Positions 31,066-42,148 of a stretch of 64,000 bases of DNA are shown here, in pieces. The number at the start of each line of letters is the position of its first letter. The stretch's first letter is position 1. The notes below the pieces were generated by a model. It did no database searches. It saw nothing but the letters and a program-made list of their open reading frames with translations, and was not told where the DNA came from. The translations under genes and the position numbers were made by a program. The stretch is from Ornithodoros turicata (lineage: Eukaryota > Arthropoda > Arachnida > Ixodida > Argasidae). Where the stretch lies: NCBI RefSeq assembly GCF_037126465.1, contig NC_088202.1, forward strand, positions 28,008,213 to 28,072,212, given 5' to 3'.

Positions 31066-32198
31066 CCGGGCCATTCCACGCTAAGTGATCCAGAGGTGCC
31101 GCTCGAACCCCACTAGAATTTTATGTGATTTTTTTTGTGACTCTTTATGACTCCGAAAGCTACAGAACATTGGTGTTTTCTAACGAAATTGAAATTTGTA
31201 ATGTGCAGAGCCCATCAAAGAAACAGTGCTTTGCGAAAACCTAAGTCATGTTAAGCAGGTATTACGGCCCACGTAAGGCACTGAGCATGTTAAAAAGCGT
31301 CTTATTTGATAGGGGAGGGTTCATTTTACAGTATGTATGCAATTTTCACCATCGCACTCGACGGGCTCGACACTTGTGGCGTACACTAAATTTGCAAAGT
31401 TTGTGCAAGTTTACCAATTTTTTGCAATATAACATTCTGGAATTTCTCCTTCAAGATTTTTTATCGTATAGCCCTGGTGTTGAACTTTCAACACCAAAAA
31501 TCCAACCCCGCCGGTGCAATGTAAGCCGCAGTAAAAAATCGTTAAGTTGTAAAAATTCGACAAAATGTACATTTTCGACCGAAAAATTGGGTGTGAGGAG
31601 GTCGTGATAGAAGCGTGATCAAGGTGTCATTCGATGCACCGTCTTCCTAGCAAGACATGGAGGTATTGGTCCATTCTGGCTTCATGGTACCATATGGTTG
31701 ATATTTGGCCGTGTGGCATCCGGCATCCGTCAGTCGAGTCGATGACATGACTAGAGTTATCACGACATGAACAGTGATCAAGTACTGCCTGCACAGATAA
31801 CACAAGCGGAGAATGCTTTCACCAGTAAGTCCCTTGGATGTGCCATTGTTCCTTTCATTTTTTTTATGTGTGTGTTTAGCTGTCAGCTCCTCTTGCACGT
31901 ATTTAAAACTTACTTAGTAGCTGTGATGTACGATCTTTTCGCTTTGTGCGCCAACAGTTGAGACCTACATATAAGATAAAATTTTGCCAGTCACGAGTGC
32001 TATCACTTTCGATACCGGATAAGCTACTTCTGAGTATTTCTGTTATGTACAGAGCTATGATACATGTACTGCGTTATTCGGGTCAGGTCTAACGTTACTT
32101 TCATAGTCATCTTGCATATGGGACATGGTTATTTCAGAGAAACATGGGTGAGCGTACGAGGATATGCACATTTATACTGCTCGCCATGTGAAGACACT
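31066..32198 (+). repeat. Left arm of foldback element FB1
   Basis: The arm begins CCGGGCCATTCCACGC and is the inverted copy of 35781-37249. Shared landmarks are TAAAAAGCGTCTTATTTGAT, GTGCAAGTTTACCA, ATCCGTCAGTCGAGTCGATG and GCAGTATAAATGTGCAT at the inner end. There is no transposase frame. Confidence 0.85.
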
Positions 32199-32200
32199 TT

Positions 32201-32415
32201 AGTGCATAAGCAAGACCTTAAAAATGACTTCAGGGAGGTCTGGGACTTTTCGACTTGCTCCTTAGCTTAGATCTTGACTTTCGCAGTTCAACTAAAAAAA
32301 ACCGCTAACTTTACCCGTTGTTACCGTTGTTTCATGGCTGTGATCAAATTCCAAGGAACAAGGCGAAAAGTCCCAGATCCCCCTGAAGTCATTTTTAAGG
32401 TCAGGCTTACACACT
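32201..32415. mobile_element. Palindromic MITE at the centre of FB1
   Basis: About 70-bp inverted arms: TTAAAAATGACTTCAGGG on the left and its complement CCTGAAGTCATTTTTAA on the right, with GGGACTTTTCG further in. The outer tips are AGTGCATAAGC and AGTGTGTAAGC (right, reversed). Confidence 0.75.
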
Positions 32416-32559
32416 TGACCATGTGGCGGCTTTGCCATCGACATCGTGGCACCGCTGTTTTGAGGCGCGAGCACAATAAACAGTCGTTATCTTGCTCCCT
32501 TGCGAGCTACCAGGAAGGTTCTGCGAGTTGGGCGAGTGGACGTGGCCCTAATGATTGCC

Positions 32560-35476
32560 AGCTTTTTCACATCGTGGACCGTACCTCCGGTATGCGTCTT
32601 CTCGTGGATACTGCCGCTGAACTTAGCGTGATCCCTGCCTCGAAACTCAGCCGCCGCTCCCGAGAACCTTGCTTATCCCTCAAGGCGGCCAATTCAACCA
32701 CCATCCCTGTATACGGCCAAAAGTCCTTAACCCTAAACCTTGGATTGCGACGAACCTTCCTCTGGGTGTTTCTGATCATCGATGTTCACCAGGCAATCTT
32801 AGGAGCAGATTTCCTACACTACTTTAACCCTGCTCGTCGACGTTTCTGGGAAGCGCCTCGTCGACTCGCTGACACACCTGTCTGTGCACGGAATTCGCGC
32901 CCCGGCAAGTCCCCAACGAGTTCTTTCCCTTGCTGAGCCATCTACTCCTTATGCTCTCATACTAAAGGAGTTTCCCGCACTCACCAAACCACCTGACTGG
33001 AACCAGCATGTCCAACACGACGTTTTACATCATGTGCTTACTACTGGCCGTCCTGTTCACTTTCGACCGCGGCGTCTCGCTCCCGAGAAGTACAAGATTG
33101 TCAAGGCTGAATTCTATCACATGTTGGAGCTCGGCATCATTCGCCCATCATCCAGCACCTGGGAGTCACCCCTACACATGGTGCCTAAGAAAACGGGCGA
33201 CTGGCGGCCTTGCGGTGATTACCGCGCCCTAAACCGCATCATCGTCCCTGACCGCTACCCCATTCCGCACATCCTTGATTTCGCAGCCAGCCTGGAAGGG
33301 GCCACAACGTTTTCGAAAATTGTCTTGGTTCGCGCATACCACCAGATTCCTATGGCCCCGGAGTACATCCCCAAAACAGCCCTCACCACCCCATTTTTCC
33401 TGTTTGAATTCCTACGGATGCCCTTCGGGTTGCGCAATGCGGCCCAAACCTTTCAAAGGTTTATAGATTCTGTCACCCGCGGGCTCCCTTTCGTGTACGC
33501 CTATCTAGACGATCTGCTGGTGGCCAGTCGCTCTGCAGAAGAGCACGCCCAACAGCTCCGCGTCCTCTTGCACCCGTGGAACATCATGGCATCGACATCA
33601 ACGCCGCAAAGAGCGAGTTTGGAGTAGCAGAGCTCGATTTTCTCGGCCATCGCATAAACAGCGCGGGAATCTTACCACTACCATCCAAGATAGCTGCCAT
33701 CCGCGATATTCCCCGCCCAACTTCAGCTACCAAGCTGCAGCAGTTTCTCGGAATGGCTAACTTCTATCGCCGTTTTGTGCCCGCCTGCGCCTCTACGCTC
33801 CAGCTTCTGGAAGCGCTTCTCTGTTCACGCAAAAGTCCGCCACCAGCCCTACAATGAACGCCAAAGTCTATCAAGGCTTTTGGCAAGACCCGAGAGGATA
33901 TCGCCGCAGCTACGCTCCTTATCCACCCTCGGCATGACGCCCCCACGAGCTTAATGGTGGACGCCTCGGGTGCCGCGGTTGGCGCCGTGTTGCAGCAACA
34001 GGTCTCCTCCGTGTGGCAACCTCTCGCCTTTTTCTCGAAGAAGCTGAAACCACCTGAGACTCGATATAGTACCTTCGGCCGCGAGCTGCTGGCCGCTTAC
34101 CTCTCGGTAAAGCACTTTCGGCACTTTCTGGGAGGACGCTCTTTCATCATATTCACCGATCACAAGCCCCTTACGTACGCCCTGTCATCCGCCAGCACCA
34201 GTTATACGCCACGAGAAACCCGACATCTGACCTACATTGCTGAATTCACGTCAGACATCCGTCACGTCACTGGCACCAACAACCCAGTCGCTGACGCCCT
34301 CAGCAGATCCGTCTCAACCGTTGACTCTGCCAAATCCCCGTCGACGCTGTCCTTGGACACCTTGTCCGAGGCCCAATCCATGGATTCGTCACGTTCCGCG
34401 CCAACTCATCGTCTGGCCTGGTCATCCAAGACCTTGCGTTGCCAGGCGCGTCCAAGCTCGTGGCCTGCGACACTTCCCAAGGACGTCCCCGCCCTTTCCT
34501 TCCTCGGGCTTTCCGTCGCGCTGTGTTCAACACATTCCATGCTTTGTGCAATACCGGCGTCCGGGCGACGCGAGCGGCCATATGCGAGCGTTACGTCTGG
34601 CCGTGTATGAACAGCGACATCAGCCGTTGGGTGAAGGCCTGTTTGCACTGTCAACGAAACAAAGTTCAGCGCCACACTCGCCTGACGCCTTCTCCTTTTC
34701 CCCCGCCCGATCAACTTTTCGACCATATACATGTGGACGTCCTGGGCCCGCTTTCACCAGCCCAGGGTTTCAGATATATACTCACGATCATCGACAGATA
34801 TGCCCGCTGGCCAGAAGCAGTTCCTCTCTCCGATTCCCCGGCCCTAACTGTCGCAGCGGCCCTTCTCCGTGAGTGGGTCTCCAGATTCGGAGTTCCGTCG
34901 ATTATCACCACTGACCGGGGCCCGCAGTTTGAGTCAGCGCTTTTCTCCAGCCTTACCAACGCTCTTGGGACTCACCGCATCTGAACAACCACTTACCATC
35001 CTGCATCCAACGGCATTGCGCAAAGACTCCATCAGCAGCTCAAAGCGGCATTGCGGGCATCCCCCGAAACTCCTTGGCCTGAAGCCCTACCCATTGTCCT
35101 GCTGGGAATCCGCTCTGCGTTCAAGCCAGATTTCCAGTGTTCCTCGGCAGAGCTCGTGTATGATACGGCGCTCCGGTTGCCCGGTGACCTCGTGTCACCC
35201 CTATCTACTCCGGCCGTACTACCAGCATCCGATTTCGTCATCCGCCTGCGCAGTGCCATGGCTGCCTTGCGCCCTGCACCTTCCCGTTCCTACTCTGGGC
35301 GTCCCTACCAACATCCCGACCTGTGCAGCTCTACACACGTTTTCATTCGCTGTGGTAGAGTGCGAAAACCTCTGCAGCCCCCCTACACCGGCCCGCATCG
35401 TGTTTTGAGCCGAGCGCCCAGGTATTACACCGTTCTCGTCAACGGGAAAGAAGAAAACGTCAACATCGAGCGCTAA
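32560..35476 (+). pseudogene. CsRn1-like pol, inactivated
   Basis: Protease reads VDTAAELSVIPAS near 32604, with Ala replacing the Gly of the DTG triad. RT (32884-33627) has [25 protein letters not shown] near 33322 (Val where the catalytic Asp belongs) and YLDD near 33502. RNase H (33954-34310) has MVDASGAAVGAVLQQQ and ITDHKPLTYALSS-like FTDHKPLTYALSS. Integrase has TGVRATRAAICERYVWP, CLHCQRNK, HVDVLGPLS and TTDRGPQFES, then a frameshift near 34980 leads to a last frame ending VNGKEENVNIER. Frames also shift near 33600, 33860 and 34430. Two catalytic losses mean that it cannot be active. Confidence 0.85.
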
Positions 35477-35646
35477 ATGCCTGCTTTTCTCGACACCCAT
35501 CCACCTCCCGAAGTCGCCCTCTCAACTTCCTCGCCTGGTCCAGGCTTATCCCCTCCACCGACCTTACGCCGCTCCGTGACCTGGTCCAAAAACCTAGTCC
35601 GCACTCTTCGCCTTCCAGCGACGAGCTAGGAGGGGGGGGGGGGATT

Positions 35647-35780
35647 TGTGGCGGCTTTGCCATCGACATCGCGGCGCCGCTGTTTTGTTTGAGGCACGAG
35701 CAAAATAAACAGTCGTTCTCTTGCTCCATTGCGAGCAACCACGAAGGTTGTTCTAGCTGTCTGTCTCACTTGCCGCTACA
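35647..35780 (+). mobile_element. 3' LTR (134 bp) of the plus-strand LTR element
   Basis: A polypurine tract AGGAGGGGGGGGGGGGA precedes the TG start. AATAAA near 35703 and the ATAAACAGTCGTT context match the 5' copy near 32476. The LTR ends CTACA. Confidence 0.8.
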
Positions 35781-37249
35781 ACCTCACACGGCAAGCAGTA
35801 TAAATGTGCATGTACTCGTACGGTCGCCCATGTTTCTCTGAAATAACCATCCCCCGTATGAAAGATGACTATCAAAGAAACGTTATACGTGACATGAATA
35901 ACCCAGTATCATAGCTTTGTACACAACAGAAATGATCGGAAATAGCGTATCCGATATCAGAAGTGATAGCACCCGTGACTGACAAAATTTTTCTCTTATA
36001 AGTACGTCTCATCTGCTGGCGCACAAAGCGAAAAGATCGTACGTCACAGCTACTAAGTAAGTTTTATATACGTGCAAAGAGGAGTGGACAGCTAAAAGGT
36101 TCTCTTCCGAATACTGGAATGAGTTAACACACACATGCAAAAAAAAAATGAAAGGAAAAATGGCACATCCAAGGAACTTACTGGTGAAAGCATTCTCCGC
36201 TTGTGTTCTGTGAAGGCAGTACTTGATCACTGTTCATGTCGTAATTACTCTAGTCATGTCATCGACTCGACTGACGGATGCCGGATGGCACACGGCCAAA
36301 TATCAACCATATGGTACCATGAAGCCTGAATGGACCCCTATCTCCATGTCTTTACTTATCTGTCACTTAGCACCACCGCGAGCTGGCTAAAAGTTCTGTT
36401 AGACCGCAAGATGGCCAGCTTGATGAGCGCTCACTTCACAACGATAGGGTCTCGAAGGAGGCAAACACGTGTTTGCAACCGTTATTTGCTCTTCATTCAT
36501 GCGACTGCCTAGTGTTTTCTTTCCGTCTAGTGTTTTGTGAGTGACCCGCTCAGTTCATTCGGTACGATGCGCTGCAGTGCGCATACACGTTTGGCGAAGT
36601 TACATTCAATTAAAAATTATTATTTGAGTTTAACAAAAAGTACCTCTGAGATTTTTTTGCTACGTCTCGCTAGGAAGACGGTGCCTCGAATGACACCTTG
36701 ATCACGGTTCTATCCCGACCTCCTCACACCGAATTTTTCGGTCAAAAATGTGCATTTTGTCGAAATTTTACAACTTCTGGATTTTTCACTGCGGTTTACA
36801 TTGCACCGGCGGGGATCGATTTTTTTGTGTTGAAATTCCAACACCAGGGCTATACGACAACAAATTTTGAAGAAGAAATTCCAGAATGTTATATTTAAAA
36901 AAAATGGTAAACTTGCACAAACTTTGCAAATTTCGTGCACGCCACAAGCGTCGAGCCCGTCGAGTGCGATGGTAAAAATTGCTTACATACGGTACAATGA
37001 ACTCTCCCCTATCAAATAAGACGCTTTTTAACATGTTCCGTGCCTTGCGTGGGCCGTAATGCTTGCTTACAACGACATAGGTTTTCGCCAAGCACTGCGT
37101 CTTTGGGGGGCTCTGCACCCGATAATTTTCAATTTCGTTAGAAAAGACCAATGTTCTGTTGCCTTCAGAGTCATAAGGAACCACTAGAAAAATTCACATA
37201 AAATTCTAGGGGGGTCACCTCTGGATCACTTGGCGTGGAATGGCCCGCC
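35781..37249 (-). repeat. Right arm of foldback element FB1
   Basis: This is the inverted copy of 31066-32198, about 1.15 kb after removing the 311-base insertion at 36352-36662. The outer end reads GCGTGGAATGGCCCGCC on the plus strand. Divergence from the left arm is moderate, with scattered small indels. Confidence 0.85.
36352..36662. mobile_element. 311-bp insertion in the FB1 right arm
   Basis: The left arm of FB1 reads continuously across this point (CATGTCTTGCTAGGAAGACG as reversed). Here the sequence splits, with GTCT repeated on both sides (36348-36351 and 36664-36667). The inserted block has no clear terminal inverted repeats; its type is unknown. Confidence 0.55.
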
Positions 37250-37929
37250 TGTTTTTTAGGTTTATTCCGGCTATACTCGAATGAGAATGCAATACCAATC
37301 ATAAAATGAATTTCCAATCAGTCTAATTTGAAAGAGATGAGAATTCACGTCATGTCCACTAAGAATAGCCTTTACAGGGAAAATCGTGCGTTAGAAATGA
37401 AAAGCACATACACAGAAGTACCTATACAGGGGGAAAAGTATCGGAGGCTCTGGCTGCACGTAGAACATGTGTTTACAAGTCCCAAACGATTGGGACTTGC
37501 AAACTTACACAGAAGCACACTTTCTAAACTCATTTAATATTTCAACTCATTACAAGTTCAGGCAAAGTAGCAGCATCAGGCCATGGGCGCCGCTATCACA
37601 GTAGGAAACCGTCACACCAGGTCCCCTGGTTGCAAAGCATCAGATCATGTGGCGGTACAGTCATCATGGCGGTTTCCGTGGGATAAAAAAAGTGCTAGTG
37701 GGCCACGCGTGAACCTAATATCGACAGAAAAACAAGCATGGACTTCAATTACAGATTGCAGGCTAGCCCAAGAATACACTACTCATTGCGGACAACGTAA
37801 TCGTGGACACACACTGCTAATGGTCCTTTTCCATGTACGTGTCGCCCCTCGTGTCAAAATGCAAAATGTCGTACCCCAAACCCCAAATGAGCGAGGGGCA
37901 CTTTTAAGACTGATAGGACGTGTGGGAAA
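37250..37929. other. No gene recognised
   Basis: Sequence between FB1 and the BEL/Pao element. An open frame at 37583-37933 shows no BEL motif and may be unrelated DNA fused to the truncated element. Confidence 0.4.
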
Positions 37930-37934
37930 GTAGC

Positions 37935-40900
37935 AAGCGGCATCTACAAAGAAACGTGTGGTGTTTGATGCGTCGTCACATGCGCCTGGGGCAACATCTC
38001 TTTATGATCACCTCGAGAAAGGACCAAAATTAAACAGAGATCTGGTTCCAATTTTACTTCGCTTCAGAATGCACAAAATTGCTATGACCGCAGACATTCA
38101 AAAAGCATTTCTTCAGATTAGGATCCGAGAGTGTGACAGGGATGCCTTGAGGTCCTGTGGTTCTCCATAGCATCAGCGTCCAACGGATATGAGCCAGATA
38201 TTGAATGCTGGAGAATAGAATAACAAGAGGGAGAAGGGGGGTGCCTTTTGGGACGACGGCAAGCCCCTTCCTGTTAGGAGAAACGCTGCAACATCATCTC
38301 AACGCTTTGAAGAAACTGACAGAGAACTGGCTAGAAAATTAATCGACTCATTGTATGTCGATGATTTGCTCATAGGAGCTTCCACAGTGAACGAAGCGAC
38401 CGGCCTCGGTGGCTCAGTCGGTAGTGTGTTCGCCTTCTGATCCCGAGATCGCGGGTTCGAACCCGGCCGAGGACGCCAGCAACTTGGTGGCAGGGTACAA
38501 GTTGCTTAGACACGCCGTCTTCCGCGAGGGACGTTAAATACGGGGTGCCGTGTGATGAGCTTTCATCGCACGTTAAAGAACCCTCAGGTGGGCAAAAGCA
38601 ATCCACAGATCGACCGCTGTGGCGTCGCTCATGATCTCAGTTGTCTCGCGACGTAAACACCCAATTATTATCAATTATTATTAGTGAACGAAGCACGTGA
38701 AATCGCTCGAAGTTCTCAAGATGTTCTGCGGCAAGCCGGTATGAACCTCACAAAGTGAACTTCAAACTCTACAGAGCTGCAGGGTATCTTCGAGCATGAG
38801 AATAACAGCAAAAGCGAGGAAGAAAGATCACTGAAACTAAAGTCCTCGGCGTAGTGTGGGATAGAAACAGTGTCCATTTGAAGTTTTCAGCAGATCATTT
38901 GCTTAGCGTGACATGACAGACACCAAACGGCTACAGGCCTCCCATAGAATCATTGATCCGCTTGGGTTCTTTGCACCCTACACCATCCGGGTCAAGATCT
39001 TTTTCCAAGAGCTGTGGAAGGCAGGGCTGAAATGGAACGACTCCCTTCCGAGCGGCTTATCGAAGACGTGGCGTTCATGCTGTTCCGAGTCGCCTAATCT
39101 GTGCAACATCACACTGGAACGATGCTTACTGCCAGCGAGTGGTTCACAGTACTCCCATGAACTTCACATATTTACTGACGTATCTCCTCACGCATATGGG
39201 GCTTGTGCCTTTCTTCGAACAAACAAGTGAATAGGGAGAAACGAAGGTGCAGTTGGTGTTCGCAAAATCTCGTGTCGCTCTGCTCAAGAGGCTCACGCTG
39301 CCGCGACTGGAATTAATGGGTGCATTAATTGGAGTACGCATTGCCAAGATTCTGAAAACTTCCGTAATCCCAAATTCTGGACAGACACAACGACCACATT
39401 AAGCTGGCTCAAGGGGGATGCGAATCGGTGGAAGCCCTTCGTTCGCAACCGAGTTGCAGAGGTTTAGGAGTGCAGTGAAAGGCACAGTGGAGACACTGTC
39501 GAGGGAGACACTGACAACCCGGCAGACGCTCTCACAAGGGGGATGTCAGTGAAGACACTCATTGAAGACGAGCGTTGGTTTCGGGGACCAACATGGCTTT
39601 CAGAGACAGAAGAATCGTGGCCACGGGCATTTGGAGAGGATGACGAAGGGCTCAACGGAGCCGAAGACGAAATGATGAACCCAACAGCCCTTGTTGCGCT
39701 GGTTGACAAAACTATTCCGGCTCCTGCATTGCTTAACTAACCTGAGCAAGTACAGCAACTATCAGCTCCCATTACGTGTTACGGCCTGGATAAAAAGATT
39801 TGTGACGAATTGTCGTTCCGACTCGCGACTGTGCGGCCCCCTCACAGCTACAGGGCTTGATTGCGCCGAGATGTTTTGGGCAGGGCATGCGCAGTGGGAG
39901 TCCTTCCCTGAAGAGACGCTCGCACTGAAGCAGGGGGACAAGATCGCCGCGACATCGAAGATCGTACGACTGCAGCCTTTCCTGGACGACAAAGAGGTGA
40001 TGCCTCTGTCTGGACGGCTTCAAAGGTCGGACCATCCGGAGCAAATTAAACACCCGATCTTGCTGACAAAAGAACATCCGCTATCCGAGGTGATTGCTCA
40101 GAATGCACATCTGCGCGCGTTGCATGGCGGCGTGCAGACGACGCTGACTATTCTGAGGGTAAAGTGGTGGATAACCCGGGCCAAACAGTTGGTGAAATCC
40201 ACTATGCGCAGCTGTAAAGTTTGCGCATGGCTTCGGGCAATTCGTGCGACAGCGCCCACTGCACCTCTACCAGCAGTTCGTACGACCCCTACTCACCCAT
40301 TTTACATCAACTGGTATTGATTTTGCGGAACCTGCGTACATCAAGAATGCTCGGGGATCGCCTAAGTCGTACATTGCCCTTTACTTGTGCCACCACAAGG
40401 GCTGTGCATCTGGAGCTTGTTGCGGATTTGACAACAAAGTCATTCATTATGGCTTTCCGACGGTTTACTTCTAGAAGAGGAGCACCGTCTACGATTTACA
40501 GTGACAATGCTCTTACTTTCAAGAAGGCAGCACGAGATCTTGGGGGAACTATGGAACGTCATCCGAAGTACAGATTCACAGGATTTTGCTGCCACAAATC
40601 GCATCAAATGTAAGTTTATCGTGGAGAGAGCTGCTTGGTGGGGCGGCATGAGGGAAAGAATGGTGCGGACACTGAAGAATTGTTTACGAAGAGTCCTAGG
40701 ACGGCAGTGCCTAACCTCCGAGGAAATGTCCACCGTACTGCTCGAAGTGGAGGCAATAGTCATTTCCCGGCCGCTCCCTTACCTCCACTCTTCTCCTGAC
40801 GACACCTGCGCATTTGCTACTCGGGAGAACATCAACCTCTCTCCCCGAGAGAACAACTACAGCAACAGCTCCACCTTCAAACTCAGCTGAAGTCAAGGAG

Positions 40901-41190
40901 AAGTAGATCTATCGACAGAAGATCGCTGACCATTTCTGGAGCAGGTGGGGAAAAGAATACCTTCCAGAGCTGAGGTCAGCCCACCAATCGGATACGTGTA
41001 GCTCCACCAGTCTGTGCAAAGGGGATGTTGTGCTGCTGCAGGAGGACAAAGTTCCACGCCACATGTGGAGAACTGCGCGAGTAACGGAGTCTATAAGGGT
41101 CGCGATGGTAAAGTGTGCGCGTGTGAGGTGAAACTGACAACCGGAAATGTAACGCGCCGACCGCTTCAGTTATTGTTTCCATTGGAAATC
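37935..41190 (+). pseudogene. BEL/Pao pol, frameshifted
   Basis: [15 protein letters not shown], then [13 protein letters not shown] near 38080 (first catalytic Asp), VPFGTTASPFLLG near 38240, and YVDD at 38354-38365. After the SINE it resumes AREIARSSQDVLRQAGMNL. The Pao-type RNase H region has RIIDPLGFFAPYTIRVKIF and ELHIFTDVSPHAYGACAF near 39160, then LTLPRLELMGALIG. Integrase has HPLSEVIAQNAHLRALHGG, RSCKVCAWLRA, GIDFAEPAYI and AWWGGMRERMVRTLKNCLRR, with a tail DVVLLQEDKVPRHMW. Stops and shifts near 38160, 38330, 38760, 39230, 39470 and 40320 show decay. Confidence 0.85.
38398..38682 (+). mobile_element. tRNA-derived SINE inserted in BEL/Pao RT
   Basis: The tRNA-like head has an A box TGGCTCAGTCGG (38410-38421) and a B box GGTTCGAACCC (38454-38464). 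The body includes ACGTTAAAGAACCCTCAGGT and the tail has ATTATTATCAATTATTATTA. The 12-bp target duplication AGTGAACGAAGC lies at 38386-38397 and 38683-38694. The style matches the tick Ruka-type SINE as I recall it. It shares no body with the SINE at 16647. Confidence 0.9.
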
Positions 41191-41241
41191 CATGAAAAAC
41201 GAGTTCAGGTATTCATCTCTTTTTTTTGGGGGGGGGGGGGA

Positions 41242-41559
41242 TGTTACAACTCTACAACTTGAAAACAGAGAACATGCCAAGAAACAGTGTGACAGAGCAA
41301 GAACTTGTTGTACGGACCCTCAAGGGGTAATAAAAAAGAGGGAAAAGGAGGGTCGCGCTCCAAAGTGAAGTTGTAAGGCCACACATGTACAGGCGAGGGG
41401 ACCTTGGGACCTTAGGGTGGCGGGGCAGCTTTTAAAATTTTGTAGATATGTTTTGTACTGTGTTCTGTAAATAAATTTCAGTGTGTGTGTGTTCAGACTC
41501 GAGAGCTGACGGGTGTCTTTTTCCTTCGCTCGAGAGATATCTACGGAGCCAACATAACA
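41242..41559 (+). mobile_element. 3' LTR of the BEL/Pao element (318 bp)
   Basis: A G12 polypurine end precedes TGTTACAACTC. The LTR ends GAGCCAACATAACA, giving inverted TGTTA/TAACA tips. AATAAATTTCAGTG near 41470 can serve as the polyadenylation region. No 5' partner is present for comparison. Confidence 0.75.
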
Positions 41560-42148
41560 GAGCAGTGTAGCTTCAGTTCCTTCTTTTCTACAGAGCGGAT
41601 CCTTTTGTGTAGTTTCCGCAATAAGGTCATCTTGCTTGCACGACTAAGTAACACGCTGCAGACAGAAGGCCTTGAAAAAGTCCCCTCTTCTTGCTCATTA
41701 AATACGTTATCCAATAATGACGTCATTCCAAAATGATTATCGCTTTTTGTGGGGAAATTCTGCATTAAAGCAAAATGCAGAGGGGGAAAGCATCATCACC
41801 ACGACCGTCACAGAGAGATCCACTCAGAGCAACTAAGCGTTCGTTCATTTCTCCGCTGCGCTGTCATTGATCGTGACGTAAACCACTCCAAATGTCATTG
41901 TCGCTTGCGCTACTGAGTGCTTCAGACAGGAGACCATTTCAAAGCCCTCTCTCTTATTCCTTAAAGACATTGACCAATTTATCGCGTCACTCAATCTGCG
42001 CTAAAGCGATATCCAGACTGGAGCGCACCTATACCACAACCGCTACGGACAGATTCACCTGAAACAATGAAGCTCTAGCCCGCCACACACTGCGCTGCAT
42101 GATGTCATCCCATTTTCTGAGGCTGCACCTGTGTTCTGCCACCACCAA
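41560..42148. other. No gene recognised
   Basis: Unique-looking sequence after the BEL/Pao LTR, with short frames only. Confidence 0.45.

Larger units (their letters stand above)
32422..35780 (+). mobile_element. CsRn1-like LTR element with most of gag deleted
   Basis: A partial 5' LTR (32422 to about 32527) starts TGTGGCGGCTTTGCC, as does the complete 3' LTR (35647-35780), which ends GCCGCTACA. Between them lie protease, RT, RNase H and integrase. The 5' LTR end, primer site and gag are missing, with the break shortly before protease. The flanks ACCA (left) and ACCT (right) differ at one base. The element fills the centre of FB1. Confidence 0.85.
37930..41559 (+). mobile_element. BEL/Pao LTR retrotransposon, 5'-truncated
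   Basis: Starts within RT ([18 protein letters not shown]), continues through RNase H and integrase, and ends with a complete 3' LTR. Gag, protease and the 5' LTR are absent. A SINE interrupts RT at 38398-38682. The block order and the YVDDLLIG motif are diagnostic of BEL/Pao. Confidence 0.9.
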
